Below, piece after piece: positions 55,609 to 64,000 of a DNA stretch of 64,000 nucleotides (position 1 is the stretch's first letter; every line of letters begins with the position of its first letter). The notes beneath the pieces were generated by a model. The model ran no database searches. It was not told the DNA's origin and worked only from the letters and a program-made list of their open reading frames with translations. Source of the DNA: Paludibacteraceae bacterium. Its GTDB lineage: Bacteria > Bacteroidota > Bacteroidia > Bacteroidales > Paludibacteraceae. Made by a program: the position numbers and the translations under genes. Where the stretch lies: NCBI GenBank assembly GCA_017478725.1, contig JAFVDD010000052.1, forward strand, positions 62,001 to 126,000. Direction: 5' to 3'.

Positions 55609-57885
55609 TTACAGCTGTGCGCCGAGCACGTTGTACATTTGTCCTTCGTACATGAGGTAGAGTTGTCCGTTGCGGAGCACTTTCGTCCATCCGCCATCCG
55701 CCCTTCGTCCATTAACCATTACATCGTCGACAGCCTCGTTATCGCCCGTTTGGTCGGGTTCGGGTTGGACGAGGGTATAGGTCTTGGGGGTGGCAGTCGT
55801 CTCAAGGTTATAGATAGCGACGCGTGTTGCGGGTCCTGTGACGCTGACCTCCTGACCGGCTTGGGCGGAAGGGAAGAGCCGGACGGAGCTTGCCCATTGG
55901 TCGTTGACAAAGAGATCGAGGACACTATGGTCAAGGTAGGTATGCAGCCTGAGCGTGCTGCCTTGGGCGAGAGGCTGCGGCAGGGCGGAGGCATAGAGTC
56001 CGTTGAACACGCCGGCATCGTTAGTCTTGCGCCGGAGGGCGGTCATATCCACGACGATGCGATTGGCGGACGGTTCGTAATACACCTTGAGTTGGTCATC
56101 GAGCATATGGAAAGCGCAGTTGTCCGTGCCTACCGTAAACTCCGCCTCCATTTCCACTTGGAAAGGATCGGTTACCTGCGCCTGCAGTGCGGTGACGGTA
56201 TCGCGTCGGAGGGCAGTGAGTCCGCTGAAGGGTTTCTGCTCCAGTGTGCCGTCGTCACTGAGCGACCATTCGCGCGGAAGGGAATAGGAGTGTGCCCAGC
56301 CCATATCGTAATTGACAGCCGCAGCGAGTTTGTCAGGCACTATACCGAGAGCTATCGTCTTGCCTGACAGTTGACATACCGTAGGCGAGAGGAGTCCGTA
56401 GCCCTCACGTGCCAGTCCGGGCAGTTCAACTGTTTGCGGCGCGGCGTTGTCGGGAACGAACTGACCATCGGCGTTGACGGTGCCTACCCAGTATATCGTG
56501 CGGACACCGGAAGCGGAGCCTAAAGGCGTGACGGTGAGCAGCCAGCGGTCGCCTGTCTGCGTGAGAGTAGGCATCTCGAAGAAAGTGCCGCATGAGGCTG
56601 CATCGGAGCCACTGAAGAAGAGGCGTCCGTCGTTGGTGAGCGACCCGTCAGCGAGGAACTCATGGAGCGTAAGCACGCCTACGCCGTTCTTGGACGAGCC
56701 GACAATCATATACGCCTTATCGCCATTGCGGAAGAAACAGGGGTCGCGGAAATCGTCGGTCAGTCCTGCGGGCCGGCCGTTGATACGCGGGTTATTAGCG
56801 CTCTTGATCCATTCGAGCAAAGAAGACGCGGCAGGCATGGCAAAATCAATCGTTGCCTTGGCGTTATCCACGCCGGTATAGGCTATCCATGGTTCGCCGC
56901 CGGTGAGTTGCTCATCGGCAAAGACGCAACCCGACCAGCAGCCTTTGATATCATACATCTCGGAGGGCGCCAAAGCCACAGGCACCTCTTCCCAGCCGCA
57001 TAGGTCGGAGGAGACGAGGTGTCCCCAATGCAAACGGGCCATATAGGGTCCGTTCGGGTTCTTCTGGAAGAAGAGGTGGTAGGTGCCGTCGCGGTAGATC
57101 ATACCGTGCGTTTCGTTGGTCCAGCCCATCATCGGTTGCCCGTGAAAGTGCGACCGGAGGCGGTTGGAATAGAACGCATCCTGCGGGAAGATGAGGTCGG
57201 CTTCATGTTGCGGCAGAGCGTTGATCTCCTCGTCTGACCAGATACGGCTGTCGATGCGGACATCATCAATCAAGCCGTTAAAGGTATTCAGCATAAAAGA
57301 CGAGTACGTTTTCGTTTGCCCGTCTTTGCCGATAAGCATCGTGCCGCTGCCTGCGGACAAAGCACTCATCGTCCGGCCCTGTGCAATCTTCTCCCCATTG
57401 AGATACATCTTGCTCTCACGCGCAACGGCATCGAGCGTCACAACGATATGGCTCCACTGATAAGCAGGCAGCAGCACATCCGTCTCAAGCGTCTGCTTCC
57501 ATCCGTCGGAATAACACTCGAAGCGCAGGTTGCCTTGCGACGACAGCTGCAACGCAAAGCCCGTATGAGCCGTCTCGTCGATGGTCTCGATGATAGATGT
57601 GAACGCGTTCTCCGCCTCCCGGGCATTCATCATCGGGTAGGTTTCCGGGGCACACCAGACGGAGATCGTCTGCTGCGTCGTACTGAGCGAAGAGGCGTTA
57701 TACTTCTTTTTGGCATACGACGTATAGCCGTTCAGCCGCACGGCGTTGCCTACCGCTCCGGGCATCACGACAGCGCCCTGAAAACCCGTGGCCTCGTCCA
57801 GCGGAAACCGTACCTGTGCCTCCACAGGGAGACACAGGACGGCTGTTACCGCCAAAACAAATAGTGTGCGAGTGGTACGCTTCAT
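55609..57885 (-). CDS. Secreted LamG + GH32 fructan hydrolase with altered nucleophile motif
   Basis: 758 residues, signal peptide to about residue 23 (VEA). A LamG/concanavalin-like domain (about 25-225) precedes the GH32 propeller and C-terminal beta-sandwich. The usual WMNDPNG is WTNETHG, so Glu258 replaces the nucleophile Asp. The second motif FRDP (DDFRDPCFF) and the acid/base Glu (FFEMPTL) are present. It ends with the tail VLRNGQLYLMYEGQMYNVLG. It may still hydrolyse levan or inulin, or serve as a binding protein. It starts eight bases after the DUF4960 gene. Confidence 0.85.
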   Translation of the reverse strand: MKRTTRTLFVLAVTAVLCLPVEAQVRFPLDEATGFQGAVVMPGAVGNAVRLNGYTSYAKKKYNASSLSTTQQTISVWCAPETYPMMNAREAENAFTSIIETIDETAHTGFALQLSSQGNLRFECYSDGWKQTLETDVLLPAYQWSHIVVTLDAVARESKMYLNGEKIAQGRTMSALSAGSGTMLIGKDGQTKTYSSFMLNTFNGLIDDVRIDSRIWSDEEINALPQHEADLIFPQDAFYSNRLRSHFHGQPMMGWTNETHGMIYRDGTYHLFFQKNPNGPYMARLHWGHLVSSDLCGWEEVPVALAPSEMYDIKGCWSGCVFADEQLTGGEPWIAYTGVDNAKATIDFAMPAASSLLEWIKSANNPRINGRPAGLTDDFRDPCFFRNGDKAYMIVGSSKNGVGVLTLHEFLADGSLTNDGRLFFSGSDAASCGTFFEMPTLTQTGDRWLLTVTPLGSASGVRTIYWVGTVNADGQFVPDNAAPQTVELPGLAREGYGLLSPTVCQLSGKTIALGIVPDKLAAAVNYDMGWAHSYSLPREWSLSDDGTLEQKPFSGLTALRRDTVTALQAQVTDPFQVEMEAEFTVGTDNCAFHMLDDQLKVYYEPSANRIVVDMTALRRKTNDAGVFNGLYASALPQPLAQGSTLRLHTYLDHSVLDLFVNDQWASSVRLFPSAQAGQEVSVTGPATRVAIYNLETTATPKTYTLVQPEPDQTGDNEAVDDVMVNGRRADGGWTKVLRNGQLYLMYEGQMYNVLGAQL

Positions 57886-57893
57886 AGGAAAAA

Positions 57894-59090
57894 TCAGTTG
57901 TCCTGACGTTTGCTCAGGTAGTCAATCGTGTTCTCCGTCAGCTTTTCGATGTTCGCCTGGTACCGGTTATCCTGGTTGTTCTGCTTGAACTCGTAGGCCG
58001 ACAGTCCGTTGGCGATGATCGTACCGCGCCATGCACCCGTAGGATGAAACTCCACGATACCCGCACAGCAATAGTCGGACACGTGCCCCCAGGTACCTAA
58101 AACGGTAGAGGCGGTTACGTCCTCAAAGTTCTTGATCACATTGGGTTCGGCTGCAAAACCGTAGGCGTTGCAATCCCACATCGTATTGTGGTCCTCGCGG
58201 AAGCCGCCGGGGCCTAAGAGCGGGAAGACCTCAAAGCCGTAGAAATCCGTGTTGGTTTCCATAGTCTGATAGATGGGGTGGTAGCGGTGGTCATAGGTGC
58301 CGATGCCTATGTTGGCGTTCACGCACCATGTGTCATCACCCGTACCGCCGTCGCCGTCGCCGAAGATACCCGGTGCGTAACGATCCTCAATACGGCCGAT
58401 AGCGCTTACCAGCGGTGTAGCCATCTTGGCCAGGTAAATATTGCCACCGTCCTCTACATACTTGCGCAAACCTGCCAGTGCGGCATCGGAGATGAGTGCG
58501 GACGGCAGATTAGCCCACCCTGCTCCCAGACCTACACGGTCCACGAGGATAAAGAGCATGCTGTAGTCGTTCACCGAGATAGACCCTAGTTCGGCCGCCG
58601 GGAGGAACGCACCCTTGTTCTGATCCACATAATGCGCCTTGAACCACCGGGCTGCATATACCTCGTCATCATCAGGCAATGCCTCCGGGTCGGCAGCCAA
58701 CAGCACCATAGCCGGTACCGGCTGCGACTCCGGCTCTACGTAGAACGTCACCGATACGCCTTTCGAGATAGAGCGGTCGGAGATCACGCGGACCGTATAA
58801 GTCAGGTCAACACCTACCTCGGCTTTCTCTATTACATAACCGGTCACGGCTCCTTCCGTCTCCTTGAAGGTTTTGTCATTCTCCTTCACAATCTGCAAAG
58901 CCAGTACGTTCTCATCCGCCGGCAACTGCCAGCTCAATGTGACCTGGCGGCCGTCGATAGTATAACTCAGATTGCTCACTTCCTTAGCCGGCTCCACGGG
59001 AGCATCCTTTTTCCCGCAGCTCGCAAGGAACAAGGAGCAAGGAACAAGGAATAAGGACAAATATGTCTTTAAAGATTTCATTGTTTTCAT
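57894..59090 (-). CDS. Surface levan-binding lipoprotein, DUF4960 family
   Basis: 398 residues; lipobox LASC with Cys near 25. A fibronectin-III-like domain (about 38-118) is followed by a DUF4960 domain with an alpha/beta, glutamine-amidotransferase-like fold (SMLFILVDRVGLGAGW, LRKYVEDGGNIYLAKMA). This order matches the surface glycan-binding protein BT1761 of the Bacteroides levan locus. The signal peptide SLFLVPCSLFLASC is encoded by a five-unit heptamer repeat (59023-59057). Confidence 0.87.
   Translation of the reverse strand: MKTMKSLKTYLSLFLVPCSLFLASCGKKDAPVEPAKEVSNLSYTIDGRQVTLSWQLPADENVLALQIVKENDKTFKETEGAVTGYVIEKAEVGVDLTYTVRVISDRSISKGVSVTFYVEPESQPVPAMVLLAADPEALPDDDEVYAARWFKAHYVDQNKGAFLPAAELGSISVNDYSMLFILVDRVGLGAGWANLPSALISDAALAGLRKYVEDGGNIYLAKMATPLVSAIGRIEDRYAPGIFGDGDGGTGDDTWCVNANIGIGTYDHRYHPIYQTMETNTDFYGFEVFPLLGPGGFREDHNTMWDCNAYGFAAEPNVIKNFEDVTASTVLGTWGHVSDYCCAGIVEFHPTGAWRGTIIANGLSAYEFKQNNQDNRYQANIEKLTENTIDYLSKRQDN
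59023..59057. repeat. CAAGGAA-type heptamer repeat encoding a signal peptide
   Basis: GCAAGGA, ACAAGGA, GCAAGGA, ACAAGGA and ATAAGGA on the plus strand. On the coding strand they give the repeated L-F-L and C-S pattern of the lipoprotein signal. Confidence 0.85.
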
Positions 59091-59110
59091 AACTTTAAAC
59101 TTTCTGTTAT

Positions 59111-59131
59111 ATCTGATATCTGATGGCTGAC
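59111..59131. repeat. ATCTGAT heptamer repeat between levan lipoprotein genes
   Basis: ATCTGAT twice, then GGCTGAC, in the 51-base gap before the DUF4960 gene. Confidence 0.7.
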
Positions 59132-59141
59132 AGCCCTCATA

Positions 59142-60791
59142 TTACTGCCCTACCTCTCCATAGAGGCCGTTGGCATTGCGCACTTCGTCAATAGGCAGCG
59201 GCAGGAAAATCTTGTCGTTGCTCATCGTAGCTCCTGCCAGATACGGACGCAGCGCACTCTCGGACTGATAGTAGGCATTCATCACCTCGGTCACTACGCC
59301 CCAGCGGCAGAGGTCAAACCAACGGTTGCCTTCCATCGCCAACTCCAGACGGCGCTCCATACGTACCGCCTTGCGGGCATAATCCTGTGTCCAGCCGGCC
59401 GTCGGATAACCGGCTACGTAGTAATTGGCTTTGGTCGGGTCGAGATCCTGCGGGGTATAGGTGGCGCTTACCGAACGCGCAGCCTTGGTGCGCACCTCGT
59501 TGATGAGCGTGCGGGCAGTCTCCAGATCAGTGCCTTGCTCTATCAATGCCTCTGCTTTCAGCAGCAGGATATCGGCATAACGGATGAGACAGAAATTCAG
59601 TCCGCTGGCTCCCCACGGGAAACCCTGCACCATATCCGGCGACTCAGGCGAAATAAGCCCTTTCTTGCCCGAATACTCGCCATACACATCGTACGCACGG
59701 CACCAGCCCAGCGTATAAGTATGACCGCGGAACGGCATACCGATACGGCCTACCGTCAGATCCAGACGCGGATCCACATTGCCGGTGTACGTAGCCACAT
59801 CCACTTTGACCTCATTGAAATCATCCAGGTATGGCAGACCGTTGGCATCCGTGCGGAACGCATTGACGAGGTTCTGGCTGCCGATGAAGAAATCATCGCC
59901 GTTGCCGAACAGGTTGCCGTCCGAATAGGTCGTATTGAGCAGATTGGACCAGTTGATATGGGCGTTGTTATTCGCCGTAGAGAACTGGATAGCCATGATC
60001 GACTCCATCTTGTTGTTGAACTCGATCTTCGACATATCCGCATAGTTCTGATACAGGGCGTACTGACCTGAACCGATTACATAGTCGGCATAGGTAGCCA
60101 CGTCAGCCCAATCGGAGGTGTATGCGCTCACTTTGGCCATCAGCGCGGCGGCTACGTAGCGGTTGAAACGCCCCGCTTGGGATTGGCTGACCGGCAGGTC
60201 GTTATAAGCCTGACGCAAGTCATCTTTGATAAAGCCGAAGATCTGGTCACGCGTGTAGGCGTCGTAACGGGCCGCATTGGGGTCGTCGTCCTGCGTGAAA
60301 TACGGGATGCGCTCAAAGATACGGATGAGGTCGAAATAGTACCACGCACGCAGTACGCGCAACTCACCCAGCAGCGCCTCTTTGTTCTCCACACTCGAGT
60401 TGGCTATACCGCGCCATGCCTGGTGTACACGCGAAATGGCAAAATAATTGTTCTGCCACTTGTTCAGACAGCTCACATTGTCACTTGTCAGATTGCTCAC
60501 CTCCAGCTGGTGGATATTGGCCTCCATGGACACACCTCCGCCGCCTTTGTAGGCGTCGTCCGAGCGGACATCGAAAATCCAGTTGGTGCTCGGCCCGGCA
60601 AAAGCCTCGTTGTTGCCGAAATAGTGCGCCTCCAGACCGGCATACGCCGAAGCCAGCAGGCCCTCTATCGACTCATCGCTCAACTGCGCAGCAGTAAACT
60701 GACCGTAAGGCTCCGTGTTCAAAAAACTATCGCAACTTACCAAACTAACGGATACTAATCCTATTAGGGCTAATTTTACTATACTTTTCAT
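59142..60791 (-). CDS. SusD/RagB-family levan-oligosaccharide binding lipoprotein
   Basis: 549 residues; lipobox LVSC with Cys20. SusD-type N-terminus (SFLNTEPYGQFT), helical core with RVLRAWYYFDLIRIFERIPY, and the C-terminal CLIRYADILLLKAEALIEQ and RRLELAMEGNRWFDLCRWG. It pairs with the SusC protein 12 bases upstream to capture and import fructooligosaccharides, in the role of BT1762. Confidence 0.93.
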   Translation of the reverse strand: MKSIVKLALIGLVSVSLVSCDSFLNTEPYGQFTAAQLSDESIEGLLASAYAGLEAHYFGNNEAFAGPSTNWIFDVRSDDAYKGGGGVSMEANIHQLEVSNLTSDNVSCLNKWQNNYFAISRVHQAWRGIANSSVENKEALLGELRVLRAWYYFDLIRIFERIPYFTQDDDPNAARYDAYTRDQIFGFIKDDLRQAYNDLPVSQSQAGRFNRYVAAALMAKVSAYTSDWADVATYADYVIGSGQYALYQNYADMSKIEFNNKMESIMAIQFSTANNNAHINWSNLLNTTYSDGNLFGNGDDFFIGSQNLVNAFRTDANGLPYLDDFNEVKVDVATYTGNVDPRLDLTVGRIGMPFRGHTYTLGWCRAYDVYGEYSGKKGLISPESPDMVQGFPWGASGLNFCLIRYADILLLKAEALIEQGTDLETARTLINEVRTKAARSVSATYTPQDLDPTKANYYVAGYPTAGWTQDYARKAVRMERRLELAMEGNRWFDLCRWGVVTEVMNAYYQSESALRPYLAGATMSNDKIFLPLPIDEVRNANGLYGEVGQ

Positions 60792-60803
60792 AATTGCGTC
60801 TGA

Positions 60804-63800
60804 TTAGAAGTTAAGATTCAAACCTAATGAGAAACTGCGACTGCGGGGGTACGGGCCATTATCAATGCGTGCACCGTAGCCGCCCAACGGCAGTTCGGGA
60901 TCAAGACCGCTGTAAGCCGTGGCAGTGAACATATTCTCCACTTGGGCGAAGATATTCAGCCTCTCACAATGCCACGGAGTAAGCACGCGTTTCGGCAGAT
61001 CGTAACTGAGTTTGATATATTTCATTTTCAGGTACGAGCCGTCCTCTACATAATAGGAAGACATACGCATCTCGTTGTTGTTGTCCACCGCCGAGAGCGC
61101 AGGCACAGTAGTGTTGGTATTGGCGGGTGTCCAGGCGTTAAGCACCGATACACCGCGGTTGGTCGATACACCGCCATAAGACATGAAATCCAACTGACGC
61201 TTGGTCGTGTTGTAGATATCAAAGCCGCACTCCGAGGTGAAGAACATTGACAGCGTCAGACCTTTCCATTTGAAATCCAGGTTCAGACCCATCGACACAT
61301 CCGGGTTCGGGTCGCCGATGATCTTCTGGTCCTTCTCGTCGATGAGACCGTTGTTGTCCAGGTCGGCATACATGAGGCGGCCCGGGGCGGCACCTGTCTG
61401 CGTAGCGTGAGACGCCACCTCAGCGGCGTTCTGGAAGATACCCTCCACTACATAGCCGTAATAGACACCCATCGGCTGGCCCTCGATCAGACGATAGTCA
61501 CCGCCGAGTTGGTTGACAAAGTCGTTCAGTTTGACCACTGTGTTCTTGTAATGCGAGATATTGAACGACGCATTCCACGAGAAGTCGTTGTATTGGGGAC
61601 TATTGTAGGATATGATAAACTCCACACCCATATTGCGCATGTCACCCGTGTTGCGCCATACAGCGGCGTTCTCACCGGCTACAGAAAGCGTCGGCGGCAC
61701 GGTTAACATATCTTTGGTGTCCTTCAAATACCAGTCCAACGAAGCTGTGATATCGCCATGCAGGAACGAGAGGTCGAGACCTACGTTGGTCTGCATCGTA
61801 GTCTCCCATTTGAGGTCTTGGTTGCCGCTCTTGGCTACCACCACACCTGCCACTGCACCTGTGTTCGTGCCATTGAAATCATAGGCCGCATTGCCTGTCG
61901 AATAGGCGTAAGTGGACCAAGTAGCGTAGTTGTCCGAGATAGCGGCATTACCGTTGGTACCCCAGCCTACGCGCACCTTGGCGTCCGTGAGCACATCGTT
62001 CTTGGGATAGAACTCCTCCTCCGTGAAACGCCATGCCGCACTGAAAGCGGGGAACCATCCATGGTTCTTGGCGCCATACAGACGGCTCGTAGCATCGCGA
62101 CGGACGGTAGCGCTGATCAGATAGCGGTCGGCATAGTTATAATCGGCTTTGGCGAACAGCGAGAACAGGCGCCATTCGGCGATACCGCCGCCGTTGGTCT
62201 GCGTACCTTCGCCTGCGTTCAGAACCATGTAATGAGAGTCCTCAAAAGCATACTGATTGCGCCAACCCGTCAAGTCCTGGAACTTATAACCTATCGTCTC
62301 CGTACCTAACAACGCATTGAAACGATGCTGTCCCCATTTCTCACTGTAAGCGGCAGTATTAGTCCATGTCCATGTCAGACCCTGGCCATATGCACGGCTT
62401 ACTGCCGGCACATCGCTTGCCTCTACGCGGCGAGTCAGGGCGTTATTGAAATACTGCAAGTGCTCGATACCGATATTCGATTTCAGTGTCAAACCCTTGA
62501 CCGGATAAATCTCCAGATAGGCATTACCGAAGATACGCCAACTGTCGTTCTTGTTATCACGGCTGTTATGGAGTTGGTGCACAGGGTTAGCTATATCCGA
62601 TGAAGCCAATACCATCGGGCTTGTGAAATTGCCGTTCGAGTCATACACGGGAATAGCCGGGTGCTGACGCATGGCGGTATAAGGAATACCGCGGTCGTCG
62701 CCCGTTGCCGCGCCGTTATCGCTCCATTGGGCAATCATCAGGTTCTCGCCTACGCCCACGTATTTGCCTATCTTGTAATTACTATTCAGGCGCACGTTAA
62801 AGCGGCGGTAATAACTCTCGCGGATCAGACCGTCCTGGTTGATATAGTTGCCGGAGAAGAACACGTTGCCCTTCTCGCTCGCGTGAGCCACAGACGCAGA
62901 TACGTTATGTGTCCATGCTTCATGATAAACGGCATTCTGCCAGTCGGTATCCGCAGTGCGAACCGTACCGTCCGCATCCAGATAGTGGAGTAGCTGCGGC
63001 GTAGCGCCGTTGCCGTAGAAGGGGTGCGAAGGTGTCAGACCGGCGTTGAGGTTGGCTGCCCAGTAAGCTTCGCCCCATTGCCGGGCGTTGAGCGTCTGGT
63101 AACGTTTGGCTACCGTCTGCAGCGTGGCTGCGTAACTGAGGTTAACATCCAGTTTGTCGCCTTTGGCTTTCTTGGTGGTGATGATAACCACGCCGTTCGC
63201 CGCGCGCGAACCATATATAGAAGCCGAGGAGGCGTCTTTCAGCACCTGGATGGATTCGATGTCCGCCTGGTTGAGCGAAGCGATGTTCTCCGTCGTCGGC
63301 ACACCGTCAATCACATAGAGAGGATCCGTGCCGTTGATTGAACTCATACCGCGGATGCGGATACTGCCGGCACCGCCCGGAGCGGCATCCGTGGTGATCT
63401 GCACACCCGGCAAGCGTCCCTGCATCGAAGTCAGCATGGATGCGCTCGATTCGCTGGTGGCACCGCTCATGTCCATCACCGCTACCGCACCCGTCAAGTC
63501 TGCCTTGCGCTGGGTGGTATAACCGGTTACCACTACTTCTTCCAGGATTTCGCTGTCCTCTACCAGAGAGATACGCATGTCGGCTGCGGGGTAGAGCCGC
63601 TGGGTTTTGTAGCCCACATAACTCACCACCACCATGGCGTCACTGGCCACCGTGAGCGTAAAATTACCGTCGAAATCCGTAATCGTTCCGTTGGTCGTTC
63701 CTTCCTCCAGCACCGACGCACCGATCACCGGTTCGCCCGTCGCGGCGTCAATCACCACACCCGTCGCTGTCACCTGCGCAAACGCAACAGCAATGCCCGA

Positions 63801-63839
63801 CATTACCGTGAGAAAGGCTAAGCATAAACGTTTTTTCAT
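60804..63839 (-). CDS. SusC/RagA-family TonB-dependent outer-membrane transporter (levan locus)
   Basis: 1011 residues. Signal peptide, CarboxypepD_reg-like domain (TGVVIDAATGEPVIGASV), pre-plug LEEVVVTGYTTQRKADLTGA, plug with DPLYVIDGVPT and VLKDASSASIYGSRAANGVV, and barrel ending ...SRSFSLGLNLNF. It imports levan oligosaccharides with SusD and TonB, in the role of BT1763. First gene of the levan transcript, downstream of the promoter at 63900-63931. Confidence 0.94.
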   Translation of the reverse strand: MKKRLCLAFLTVMSGIAVAFAQVTATGVVIDAATGEPVIGASVLEEGTTNGTITDFDGNFTLTVASDAMVVVSYVGYKTQRLYPAADMRISLVEDSEILEEVVVTGYTTQRKADLTGAVAVMDMSGATSESSASMLTSMQGRLPGVQITTDAAPGGAGSIRIRGMSSINGTDPLYVIDGVPTTENIASLNQADIESIQVLKDASSASIYGSRAANGVVIITTKKAKGDKLDVNLSYAATLQTVAKRYQTLNARQWGEAYWAANLNAGLTPSHPFYGNGATPQLLHYLDADGTVRTADTDWQNAVYHEAWTHNVSASVAHASEKGNVFFSGNYINQDGLIRESYYRRFNVRLNSNYKIGKYVGVGENLMIAQWSDNGAATGDDRGIPYTAMRQHPAIPVYDSNGNFTSPMVLASSDIANPVHQLHNSRDNKNDSWRIFGNAYLEIYPVKGLTLKSNIGIEHLQYFNNALTRRVEASDVPAVSRAYGQGLTWTWTNTAAYSEKWGQHRFNALLGTETIGYKFQDLTGWRNQYAFEDSHYMVLNAGEGTQTNGGGIAEWRLFSLFAKADYNYADRYLISATVRRDATSRLYGAKNHGWFPAFSAAWRFTEEEFYPKNDVLTDAKVRVGWGTNGNAAISDNYATWSTYAYSTGNAAYDFNGTNTGAVAGVVVAKSGNQDLKWETTMQTNVGLDLSFLHGDITASLDWYLKDTKDMLTVPPTLSVAGENAAVWRNTGDMRNMGVEFIISYNSPQYNDFSWNASFNISHYKNTVVKLNDFVNQLGGDYRLIEGQPMGVYYGYVVEGIFQNAAEVASHATQTGAAPGRLMYADLDNNGLIDEKDQKIIGDPNPDVSMGLNLDFKWKGLTLSMFFTSECGFDIYNTTKRQLDFMSYGGVSTNRGVSVLNAWTPANTNTTVPALSAVDNNNEMRMSSYYVEDGSYLKMKYIKLSYDLPKRVLTPWHCERLNIFAQVENMFTATAYSGLDPELPLGGYGARIDNGPYPRSRSFSLGLNLNF

Positions 63840-63899
63840 GTTACTGATAATTGATTGTTAAATTTAAATGAACGAATCTGCTTAATCAGATTTGCGGTG

Positions 63900-63996
63900 C
63901 AAAGGTACAACCCTTGACGCGCATACACAAAAAAACATGTTGCAAAATATACCACTGAGGTTGCGCTGCAACAAATCGGTCATATTTTGCAACAAA
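63900..63996 (-). promoter_or_regulatory. Levan regulatory module 1: susC promoter and three conserved elements
   Basis: On the minus strand: -7 box TACCTTTG (63907-63900), 20-base spacer, TTTG (63931-63928). Upstream elements ATGTTGC (63937), GTTGC (63960) and TTTTGCAACAAA (63985) repeat those at 55506, 55529 and 55554 with the same distances. Probably the binding site of a hybrid two-component regulator encoded outside the window. Confidence 0.85.
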
Positions 63997-64000
63997 TTTA

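Overview
The window looks like chromosomal DNA of a gut-type or aquatic Bacteroidales. The signs are two SusC/SusD polysaccharide utilisation loci (PULs), promoters of the Bacteroidota type (TTTG, 19-20 bp, TAnnTTTG), a fused SpmA/SpmB-type membrane protein, a three-gene fumarate reductase (frdCAB), and secreted enzymes ending in short type-A-like C-terminal tails. No rRNA, tRNA, CRISPR array or insertion sequence was recognised.

Layout. (1) 1-1685: 3' part of a nucleoside-recognition membrane protein and ybeY. (2) 1833-12725, plus strand: a secreted pectate lyase (PL1) followed by a tight accessory cluster: a DUF1963 protein, two Sel1-repeat proteins, three small unknown proteins and two paralogous secreted proteins built of NPCBM-like repeats. 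The second paralogue is broken by one in-frame amber codon. (3) 12820-17859, minus strand: frdC-frdA-frdB, with an AT-rich pair of unknown genes (a glycine-rich putative lipoprotein and a membrane protein) inserted between frdC and frdA. (4) 17860-24180, plus strand: divergent promoters, rpmH, rbfA, a LolC/E-type permease, a lipoprotein, xerD and a DUF5686 outer-membrane protein. (5) 24410-51293: a large alginate locus. The minus-strand arm has three secreted jelly-roll proteins (one with a SASA/SGNH esterase), three PL6 alginate lyases, SusC, SusD, an IPT/TIG surface lipoprotein, a beta-helix protein and a PF05426 (PL38-like) alginate lyase. The plus-strand arm has a GntR/FCD regulator, PL17 oligoalginate lyase, KdgF cupin, hexuronate MFS permease and a DEH-reductase-like SDR. 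(6) 51505-63839, minus strand: a levan/fructan locus with SusC, SusD, a DUF4960 binding lipoprotein, two GH32 enzymes (one frameshifted), an FHS-type sugar permease and a fructokinase.

How it works together. Alginate would be cut outside the cell by PL6 and PL38-like enzymes, imported by SusCD, and reduced to monomers by PL17. KdgF would then open the unsaturated monouronate, the MFS permease would carry it in, and the SDR would reduce it to 2-keto-3-deoxygluconate; the kinase and aldolase for that product are not in the window. A palindrome ATTGGT-nn-ACCAAT lies 11 bases downstream of the -7 box of both alginate arms and is the likely GntR operator. The levan locus resembles the BT1757-BT1763 type. 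Its two transcription units (susC onward, and the frameshifted GH32 onward) carry the same three-element regulatory module with identical spacing. The usual hybrid two-component regulator is not in the window.

Beyond genes, the window is full of short tandem 'word' repeats. One class has a period of 7 (sometimes 8) bases and sits at gene junctions, over start and stop codons, and inside coding sequence. A second class has a period of exactly 11 bases at five intergenic sites with three unrelated unit sequences. These repeats, the cassette inside the frd operon and the Sel1/NPCBM cluster are the least explained parts of the window.
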